Source of the DNA: a virus
Direction: 5' to 3' (one strand)
Virus record (IMG/VR): IMGVR_UViG_3300029922_000055
Coordinates: 1 to 64,000 of that record
Length of the DNA stretch: 64,000 bases
The notes beneath the pieces were generated by a model. The model did not search any database and was not told the origin of the DNA. It worked only from the letters and a program-made list of their open reading frames with translations. Below are positions 50,934 to 58,600 of this stretch, piece after piece. The first letter of the stretch is position 1, and the number at the start of each line of letters is the position of its first letter. Both the position numbers and the translations under genes were made by a program.

Positions 50934-51569
50934 TTATTTCCTATGTTTCTTATAAAAAGTGTTAAAAAAATCCTTCTGCAAACCCGGATCGAGTATAACT
51001 AATCTATTTCCAATTTTTCCCCATGAAGACGTTTTAATTACATCACCAACAAGCAATCCTAAAGAGAATGTTAAATCCTGAACCAAATCTAAGAAGTGAG
51101 AAGTTTTTAATAGTTCTTTGGTTTCTTCTGAGACATCTTTCTTTTCTTTGTAATTAACTAGTTTCATTTCTTTCATAGCTTTTTGAAAAGTTTTGAAAGG
51201 TATTTTAGAAATCTTTTCGAAAGTTTCCTCATCAACTGGCTTGGCTTTTTCCATAACTATCCAATATATTTTATCACCTTGACATTTCTTTTTTAATGCC
51301 GGAACCAAATCTCCGAAAAGTTTATGGATTTGATCTGACTGTTCCATCAAATTTTGGCCTAATCCTTTTTCGTTCCAGGCCAATTTCAATACAGAATTTT
51401 TAGAAAGGTCGAATACTAATCTGGAACTACCTTTGCCAATTTGATTTAGATTTTCTTTACAAAATTTAATTTTTTCTTCAAATGTTTCTAAAGAATCTAA
51501 ATGCACGAAATTGAATTTACTTTCGGCAAGTTTTTCAGATTCTATTAAATAAAAATTTCTAAAAGCCAT
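50934..51569 (-). CDS. Kinase-like fold protein B with capsid-targeting-like N-terminus, 211 aa
   Basis: First gene of the cassette. It starts MAFRNFYLIESEKLAESK, where Y-L-I-E fits a T4-type prohead protease site. Glycine loop IGKGSSR (44-50), SVLKLAWNEKGLGQN with K62, hinge-like IYWIVMEKAKPV, and C-terminal D194-P-G196 align with protein A over the whole length. Some positions of the DFG-like motif differ (DPG against DLG). AAGGA serves as SD, and a late-type box lies 30 bases upstream, supporting synthesis during head assembly. Confidence 0.7.
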   Translation of the reverse strand: MAFRNFYLIESEKLAESKFNFVHLDSLETFEEKIKFCKENLNQIGKGSSRLVFDLSKNSVLKLAWNEKGLGQNLMEQSDQIHKLFGDLVPALKKKCQGDKIYWIVMEKAKPVDEETFEKISKIPFKTFQKAMKEMKLVNYKEKKDVSEETKELLKTSHFLDLVQDLTFSLGLLVGDVIKTSSWGKIGNRLVILDPGLQKDFFNTFYKKHRK

Positions 51570-51598
51570 TTGGAAAAATCCTTGGAAACATTTTAGAA

Positions 51599-51606
51599 AT
51601 ATTTAT
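51599..51606 (-). promoter_or_regulatory. Late promoter-like box
   Basis: ATAAATAT on the minus strand, 30 bases before the first gene of the MSFK cassette, in a 66-base gap. It matches most of the T4 late consensus. Confidence 0.45.
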
Positions 51607-51635
51607 GGAGATTAAAATCATTTCGGATATTTTTA

Positions 51636-52172
51636 TTACTTTATTTGAGAATCTACTTCGAAATCAACTTCTATAGCATCCAATTGGTTATTATTTTTAG
51701 CATTTGAAATAGACTTTGAAATAAGATTGTCAAGTTCATTTGAAGAGAGATTGAATGTATTGTTGTTCTGAATATTTTGCGTAATGTTTCCAGTGCGTAT
51801 TTGAAATGAATTTTCTGCTCTTAATACATTTAGTTCTAGGTCGGCAACATTAACACACATTTTTCTATATTCTACTACCAAATCTTTACATTGGGAGACT
51901 AAAATTGAGTAAGATTCGATCATACTTGCCGAGAAACCGGGACGGGCCAATTCTTTTTCAACAATATTTTTAACCATCGAGGCAGAATTTAATAATTGAA
52001 CTAATTCTTTTTTAATTATATCTACATCTTGAATTTCAATTTTATTTTTATTATATTTCTCGGTCTGTTTTTCTAAATCTGTTAAACTAGCCATCACTGA
52101 ACGTTCTTGAACAGGTTCGGAAAAATCATTTTCAAAGCTAGTGTCAAGTTTTTTTGAAAGTCCATCGATCAT
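51636..52172 (-). CDS. gp16: Probable terminase small subunit, gp16-like
   Basis: 178 residues, near T4 gp16 (164). The order of features agrees: an acidic N-terminus, a helical core with IIKKELVQLLNSASMVKNIV and LARPGFSASMIESYSILVSQ, then IQNNNTFNLSSNELDNLIS, comparable with the T4 segment IQNATVFMGSPTELMDEI. gp16 forms a ring that recognises DNA and stimulates gp17. It is coupled to the upstream zinc-ribbon nuclease gene by four bases. It lies 3.5 kb from the large subunit, not next to it. Confidence 0.65.
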   Translation of the reverse strand: MIDGLSKKLDTSFENDFSEPVQERSVMASLTDLEKQTEKYNKNKIEIQDVDIIKKELVQLLNSASMVKNIVEKELARPGFSASMIESYSILVSQCKDLVVEYRKMCVNVADLELNVLRAENSFQIRTGNITQNIQNNNTFNLSSNELDNLISKSISNAKNNNQLDAIEVDFEVDSQIK

Positions 52173-53143
52173 TTTTTCAAACCCTCTAAGAACTCTATAA
52201 TTATATCCTTCATTACAAGTTTGTCTGTATATTTTATTTCTAATAATTCTAAATCAGAATCGATACACCATTTCTTTTTTGTATAATCACTTAATTTAGT
52301 TTCTTCTAAGTTTAATATAGCTCTATCCATAGATATTCCACCAAAAGTTGTTGGAAAATAATGCTGAATTCCTTGATATTCTATTAAGCATAAAACTTTT
52401 TCAAACTCATCCAAAATAGCAAAATCAAATCTCAAAACAGCTTTTAGCTTACATTTAGAATTTTTATATTGGGGTTTATTTTTAATATCTAATTCTTTGA
52501 GAATATTAAAAATTGATTTTTCTCCTGTCGAACTTTTACACTTAGGACAACCGCATAATTTATATTTACTTAAGTGGTCATGAGGTCTTTGTGAAAATTC
52601 ATATTTGCACACATTACAAATTAAATTTACTGGAGTATCGGTATTTATATAATGAACGTTTGAATAATCAAAAGCATCGGAGCCATGTTTATTTTTAGAT
52701 TCTTGTATAAATTCATCTTGTGTTGTTCTATTAACGTCTTTGTTTTTTTCAATTGCACATTTTTGACAACCACATTTTTTAATACCTGTATGATCTTGCG
52801 GAAATTGCCAAAAATATTCCTGACAATCATTACAAAATATCTTTATTTTAGTATAATTATTTTTATAATATACTTCAGAATAATTATATTTTTCTGTTCC
52901 GTGTATACTTTGGGCATACACAATATATTCTTTCGTAGTTCTTCTCTTAAGATTTTTACATTCAGAGCAGCCACATCCATTTATGTGATGGCCTGGAAAT
53001 TGCCAAAACTCGTGCCCGTTTGGACAAATTATTAAAACCTTGTATTTATTTCCTTTATAAACTGCTTTAGAATAATCAAAAATTTCATGGTGTGTTGCGT
53101 TAGCTTCATCTTCAAACATTTCTTGTGTTTTCATTTTAGTCAT
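52169..53143 (-). CDS. Zinc-ribbon repeat endonuclease (DUF723-type with Vsr-like nuclease end)
   Basis: Three repeats of about 60 residues each contain Y-x-Y-S-x-V-x-Y, I-x-C-x-x-C/G-H, a W/R-Q-x-P-x-x-H segment and G-C-x-x-C, as in DUF723-type zinc modules that bind DNA. The last 120 residues (VLRFDFAILDEFEKVLCLIE, YQGIQHYFP, SDYTKKKWC) resemble the EDxHD/Vsr-like nuclease of phage homing endonucleases. It is located just before the small terminase gene. The start has GGGAGA as SD. It is probably a selfish element. Confidence 0.82.
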   Translation of the reverse strand: MTKMKTQEMFEDEANATHHEIFDYSKAVYKGNKYKVLIICPNGHEFWQFPGHHINGCGCSECKNLKRRTTKEYIVYAQSIHGTEKYNYSEVYYKNNYTKIKIFCNDCQEYFWQFPQDHTGIKKCGCQKCAIEKNKDVNRTTQDEFIQESKNKHGSDAFDYSNVHYINTDTPVNLICNVCKYEFSQRPHDHLSKYKLCGCPKCKSSTGEKSIFNILKELDIKNKPQYKNSKCKLKAVLRFDFAILDEFEKVLCLIEYQGIQHYFPTTFGGISMDRAILNLEETKLSDYTKKKWCIDSDLELLEIKYTDKLVMKDIIIEFLEGLKK

Positions 53144-53162
53144 TTTAAGTTTCTCCCGATAA

Positions 53163-53221
53163 GTTGGAATGGTTTTCGCAAGGTCCTATTTCAGCCTTCA
53201 TTCCAACCATCGAGCGAAAAC
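53163..53221 (-). ncRNA. Interlocked inverted repeats in the 5' leader, possible RNA pseudoknot
   Basis: Two inverted repeats interleave: GTTGGAATG (53163-53171) with CATTCCAAC (53199-53207), and GTTTTCGC (53172-53179) with GCGAAAAC (53214-53221). The pairs, nine and eight bases, cannot both form nested hairpins. They would make a pseudoknot or two exclusive states. The element lies between a late-type box at 53237-53244 and the ATG at 53143, so it is in the mRNA leader. A weaker CCATC/GATGG pair overlaps it. Confidence 0.55.
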
Positions 53222-53236
53222 TATGGATGGAACATA

Positions 53237-53244
53237 ATTATTTA
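53237..53244 (-). promoter_or_regulatory. Late promoter-like box
   Basis: TAAATAAT on the minus strand, giving a leader of about 85-90 bases before the zinc-ribbon nuclease gene. The leader contains the interlocked repeats. Confidence 0.45.
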
Positions 53245-53304
53245 GTTAAAAAAGGACTTTCGGAAAAATTCTTCAAAACTATTTAGAAAATCTCAAAAAA
53301 GTTC

Positions 53305-53333
53305 TTGACAAACGACCAATCTTTGATTATATT
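53305..53333 (+). promoter_or_regulatory. Sigma70-type promoter for the secreted-protein gene
   Basis: TTGACA (53305-53310), a 17-base spacer and TATATT (53328-53333). The transcript would begin near 53340, leaving about 48 bases of leader with AAAAGGAG before the ATG. Confidence 0.83.
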
Positions 53334-53387
53334 ATTAGAAAGGACTAAAATGGTTCTTAAAAATAAATATCTAAAAAGGAGCACATA

Positions 53388-54764
53388 ATGAAAAGTTTAA
53401 TTTTGAGTCTTTTAATTCTGGTAGGTCTTTCAAAAGCTGCTGATATAAATCTTTCTGGAAAAATTGATTTATCTCAAGCCGGGCGCTCAGCAACAGTTTC
53501 TGTAGTAACATCGACAGGGCTTGTAGGAAGTGTTTCGCAAGATGGTACTTATACTATTACAGGAACAACATCACTTCGTTCTACAAGCATTCAGAAAGAT
53601 TCTCCAAAGATTTCTTGGAAAACTTTCGGAAAAGAGTTGCAAATTACTGGAGTAGGAAATTCGGAAAATTATACAGTAGATGCTTGGACTATTGATGGAA
53701 AGAGTGTCGGGGTTCGAGTTCCTTTCCAAAATGGTATTGCAAAGTTTCCCACATCTTCAGAGAAAGTTTTCGTAAGACTTAACCATTCTGGAAACTCTAT
53801 GAATGTTGCTTCTAGGAGGTTAGTAGATTCAACTTTGGGAACTGTTTACTTTATTGTAAACGATCCTAGCAATGGGGTTGTAAATGATACCCTTGTAGAG
53901 ATTCCTGTTACAAATTGGATTGGGGTTCTTGGTCCTAAGTATATTGTAGGAAGAAATGTAGATGTAACTGTTCCTAATGCTTTTGTAGGAGATACTGTTA
54001 AAGTTGGTTGGTTTAATGTTTATACAAATCCTAGCAACTATTATAGCACCGTCCTAGGAAGATCTTATTCAGGTTCTTATAGCGGATTTGTTTATACTGC
54101 TTATGATTCGGCAAGTTTCGGAAATAATTCTTATCTTTATTCAGCAGTGTCTATCATCAAAAATGGAGATTCTGTAGTAGCTTTTTCGAAAGATCTTGAC
54201 ACAGTTACTGCAAAGGTAGGAAATTTTAAGTTTGATTCTAGCCGATTTGTTACTAAAATTCTTTCGGCACTTGATACTACTTTGACCATCCCTTGGTATG
54301 CGTTTTCTTTGAATGGAACATCTGTTAGTCTTTATTCTAGCGTTGTAAAGCATTTGGATAGTGTCGTTACTTTCGACACCATCACAACGAAAGAAGATAC
54401 AACTGGAATGTTTTTCTCAATATATTGGCAAAAAGTAGAAACATTAAACCATGATACTAGTTTTGAGATTACCGACACAATCATTTCAAAAAAATTATTC
54501 GGAGCATTCATTCATGAAAAGACACACAATCTTCCAGACACATTAAGCATATCGGTTAATGATTGCGGGGCTGAAGAGCTTGTGTACGGGGTCAATTCTT
54601 CTATTGATACTACAATTTTCCTACCAATAAACAATGGGACAAATGGATGCTTAGATCTACAGACGACGAATAGAACGGCAATCATGGGATTAAAGACATA
54701 TAACGCATACACATATATTCAAACAAGCATAGTATATGCTATAACCAAAAAATATTACAAATAG
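53388..54764 (+). CDS. Secreted beta-rich protein with signal peptide, 458 aa
   Basis: The start MKSLILSLLILVGLSKAADI is a typical Sec signal peptide, probably cleaved around residues 17-18. The mature protein is beta-rich, S/T/V/N-rich and contains five cysteine-poor strands-and-loops regions. Near residues 98-145, VDAWTIDGKSVGVRVPFQNG leads into a segment resembling the sorting-type beta domains of secreted bacterial proteins. It is read rightward from its own early promoter with a strong SD (AAAAGGAG), opposite to the surrounding virion genes. It would be exported from the infected cell to periplasm or surface. Such isolated cargo genes often alter the host. The function is unknown. Confidence 0.8.
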   Translation: MKSLILSLLILVGLSKAADINLSGKIDLSQAGRSATVSVVTSTGLVGSVSQDGTYTITGTTSLRSTSIQKDSPKISWKTFGKELQITGVGNSENYTVDAWTIDGKSVGVRVPFQNGIAKFPTSSEKVFVRLNHSGNSMNVASRRLVDSTLGTVYFIVNDPSNGVVNDTLVEIPVTNWIGVLGPKYIVGRNVDVTVPNAFVGDTVKVGWFNVYTNPSNYYSTVLGRSYSGSYSGFVYTAYDSASFGNNSYLYSAVSIIKNGDSVVAFSKDLDTVTAKVGNFKFDSSRFVTKILSALDTTLTIPWYAFSLNGTSVSLYSSVVKHLDSVVTFDTITTKEDTTGMFFSIYWQKVETLNHDTSFEITDTIISKKLFGAFIHEKTHNLPDTLSISVNDCGAEELVYGVNSSIDTTIFLPINNGTNGCLDLQTTNRTAIMGLKTYNAYTYIQTSIVYAITKKYYK

Positions 54765-55648
54765 CCTTTCTGAAGATTTTCGAAATATTTTCTAGAATAA
54801 CTTTGCATATCGGTTTTCGAAAAATGAAGGCCGGTTGCATTTTTTTTATGTGCCAATTCTAATAATTTTTCATATTCTTTTTTAGAGTTTTTTAGAAAAT
54901 CTTCATTTGATTTTGATTCATGCCAAATATGTTTAACGTTATGTTCCGGATTTATTGCTACAACATCTATTCCGAACAACATAGCAGATAACCCTACAAA
55001 ATCATCCTCTCCACCCCATGTTCCATCAAAAGCCGGAGAAAATATTCTTTCTATATTATAAAGATTTTTGTTAATATTCTTTACTTCAGTTATTGCTAAA
55101 GAATTCATTCCTAAACAACAAGACCAAGTAATCATTCGCAATCTAGATAAATCCATATTTTTTACTATATTGTTTTTACCATCGACAAATATTAAATCTT
55201 TTAACCAAGGATTTCCAACTCTACTATCCGACAAATAAACGGACGAATCTTTTTCAAATTGATTTAATCTGGAATTAATGGTTATCGTTTGTTTAGGAGT
55301 TTTTAATATATTTGAAACTTCTAAAAATAAATCATGTGTAGGTATACAATCTCCATCCAAAAATAATATGTTAGCATTTATATTCTCTTTTTGAATTGCG
55401 TTTGTTCCAAGATCTCTGCAATAACCAGACATAAATCCTTTTCCAAAAGTGTTTTGTATTATTTTTGTGTTGTGATTTTCTGAAAATTTTTTTAATATAT
55501 TTTCCGAATTATCTGAACATCTATCTAATACAAACACAAAACTATCTGGTATAAATGATTGACTAGAATACGCATCAAGAATACTTTGTAAATTTTCTTC
55601 TTGATTATGTACCAAGGTTAATGTATAAAAATTATTAATAATTTGCAA
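54755..55648 (-). CDS. GT-A fold glycosyltransferase, about 297 aa, start uncertain
   Basis: The family 2-type start LTLVHNQEENLQSILDAYSS, the metal site FLDGDCIP, and TWGGEDDFVGLSAMLFG match the enzyme at 31.3 kb, to which it is clearly related, including FVFVLDRCSDNSENI versus LLFVLDRYSENFQEI. No ATG lies outside the neighbouring fibre gene. TTG at 55648, with GGGG seven bases upstream, is the best start, overlapping the fibre stop by 14 bases. The longer frame from 55708 has no SD. Its 3' end overlaps the convergent secreted-protein gene by ten bases. It may modify the adjacent fibre or host surface sugars. Confidence 0.78.
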   Translation of the reverse strand: MQIINNFYTLTLVHNQEENLQSILDAYSSQSFIPDSFVFVLDRCSDNSENILKKFSENHNTKIIQNTFGKGFMSGYCRDLGTNAIQKENINANILFLDGDCIPTHDLFLEVSNILKTPKQTITINSRLNQFEKDSSVYLSDSRVGNPWLKDLIFVDGKNNIVKNMDLSRLRMITWSCCLGMNSLAITEVKNINKNLYNIERIFSPAFDGTWGGEDDFVGLSAMLFGIDVVAINPEHNVKHIWHESKSNEDFLKNSKKEYEKLLELAHKKNATGLHFSKTDMQSYSRKYFENLQKGYL

Positions 55649-58600
55649 TGAATGACCCCGTAAACCACCAATGAGTACCATCATATACGAACCAATTGTA
55701 TGGGCCATTTGAAAAAGAGGCTGGACTTGCGATTGCTACACTACTAGCGAAGTTGTTGTATATTGTGCTTATAATAGCAGAACCAGCATTAACAGTAACA
55801 CCATACGCCGTCGCATTTACTACACAAAAAGCACACCCAACACTTGGAGATGATGGCAAATTAATAACGACACTATTTGTATTGGCAAATACCCAATATG
55901 GAGATATGTTTCCAAGATTATATGGATTCGTGTTTGCCGTTTGTGATGCTTGTCTTCCTAGCATTGTCCCGGAAACGTTTAATCCACCAGATAAAGTAGC
56001 TGTTCCTGTAAATCCTAGAGTGTTAGACGTTCCATTATTATCTATATCAAGATATGCCGCGGCTGTTTGTAATCTTATCCCCCAATATCCGGCCAGTTGT
56101 GTGCGAGATCCTGAACCCATATTAAGATTAGAATAACCAAGACCATACCAAGGAGAATTATTTACTGTATCAGTGGCAGTAGAAAAAACTCTCCATTTTC
56201 CTAAACCAGTATTTGAAAGTATATCTCCAACAAAATTAGAAGAACCGGAGACGTTTAGGTTTCCATAATTTGTAGTGTTTCCAAAAGTATCTATAGTAAA
56301 AATATTTGAACCATTTTTAACAATACCAAAAGGCCAATGTGATGCGGCAGCGGAAATAGAAATTCCTAATTCAAAATTATTACTACCAAAATTTCCGGTG
56401 GTTCCTATTCCTAAAGAATTTGTGGAAGTTGAATTGAATGGTAATGAAACGACATTTCCTAAAGTAGTTGTTCCGGAAACATTTAGATTCCCAGGAGTAA
56501 CAATATTACCACCTGGGAAAAATTGGATATTCTTTGTCCAAGTAGATGTTCCAGCACAAGTAAGATTCCAAAAATCCCAAGTATTAGAAGTTCCTAATTG
56601 TGCTACCCAACCTTGATTTGTAGTATTTTGTGCGGCAACATAAGGACCACCGCCAATGACATTACTACTATTTCCTATAGAATTGACTCCGCCAGATATA
56701 GCCATATAAGTAGTAGACTGTAAAACTCCTGTTAAAGTTCCTCCAGATAAAGGAAGATAAAGATTCGAAAGATTTCCTACATCACTTGCGGAAATACTTC
56801 TAGAAACTACTGTAGAACCATTATTAAAAAGATATCCATTAAATGCTAAAGATAAAGGATGCCCGACTAAACCTAAAACAGTCGGAGTTTGTAAATTACC
56901 TGTTAAATCTCCTCCGGCAGATGTTGTTAAAATGTTTAGAGTAGTTGTTCCGGAAACATTTAGATTTTGTGAAACTGTAGTATTAGCATTTAAGGAAAGT
57001 GTTTGTAAAGATGCGTTACTATTTCCCTTACCGACGATTAAAGAACTAGCTAATTCGTCAGCGGAAGAAGACCTATTCATTACATCTAATATTAACGTTT
57101 GTAAAGGATTTGCCTGATAATATCCAGCAGAATAACCCAAAAAGGTATTATATGCACCGTTAATATCTGTTGCCCCAGCATTAGTTCCTATGTATACATT
57201 ATTACCCTTGTTAGAATTCGATCCGGCATTTGTTCCTATATAAACGCTATTTTGAGCTGTTAGTATTGATGACCCGGCATTATTACCAATCAACACATTA
57301 TATTTGCCAGTGGAAATATTTTTCCCAGCACTAAGACCTAAATTTGTATTATAATTCACATTATCGTATGTTAAAAAATTATTAACATTAAACGCCCCAG
57401 AAACGTTTAAATTTCCTGGACCAGATAACGTTCCTCCAGATAATGGAAGATACAATCCAGAAAAGCTAGGAAAATCCGAAGATGTGGCAATAGATACAAC
57501 ACCTGAAGTTCCTTTCAAAATGCCATTCAAAGTTCCTAGAGTAGTTGTTCCGGAAACATTTAATTTTTGAGAAACCGTAGTATTAGCATTTAAGGAAAGT
57601 GTTTGATTTGCCGGAGATAAATTTGCTTGGCCAACAATCATATATGCCGATGTTTGAGAATTTCTAAAAAGGTCCGAACCACCAGCATCTATAATTATTT
57701 GATTATTAGAAGATGTTTGGTATGAGCCAGCAGTTCTTCCTATATAAACATTGCCGTGACCAATATTGTTTTGTCCTGTCTGATTTCCTATATAAACATT
57801 ACTATCTCCAGACGCATTTAATTGACCAGCCGCCTGTCCTATAAATGTATTTGCGCCTCCTGCTGAAGTATTTGATTGGCCAGCTTGTGCTCCTATAATA
57901 ACATTATTAACACCTAAACGGCTATTTAAAGAACCAACGACTAAATTATAAGAATCTGTATAAAAATTCGAAGCAATTATTGTTCCCGCTACGATTTCAT
58001 TTCCGGAAACACTTAAATTTCCTGGACCAGATAACGTTCCTCCAGATAATGGGAGATAATTTAGAGTTGGCATAGCAGAAAGATATGGAAGAGCCGGAAA
58101 ATCCGAAGATGTGGCAATAGATACAACACCTGAAGTTCCTTTCAAAATGCCATTCAAAGTTCCTAGAGTAGTTGTTCCGGAAACATTTAGATTTTGAGAA
58201 ACGGTAGTATTAGCATTTAAGGAAAGTGTTTGTAAAGATGGAAAAGTGTGACCTGTTCCGACGATTAAACTATTAGACAATTCGGCACCGCCCGACCCAC
58301 GGCCACCGCCAGTATCTATCAATAAAAGATTCGTCGCGGATAATTGATTATATCCAACAGAAAATCCCAGGAAGGTATTATTCGATCCGGCATTTACTTG
58401 TCCATTAGAAGATCCTACATATACATTTCCACTACCTGATATATTATTCGATCCGGCATACGGACCAATAAAAACATTAAACGTGGCAGCAGATGTTAAA
58501 CTGTTACCCATTTGAGACCCTATTAATATATTGTTGTTTCCATTATTATTTGGGTTACTAATAGAAATGTTTTGGTTGGCATCTGTATAAAAATTCGAAG

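Noticed and set aside
53163-53221. Attenuator for the rightward secreted-protein gene
   Set aside because: Its promoter lies at 53305-53333, downstream of the repeats, so the element is not in that transcript.
55649-55708. Start of the second glycosyltransferase at 55708
   Set aside because: It lies 74 bases inside the fibre gene, has no SD, and adds residues with no counterpart in the related enzyme.
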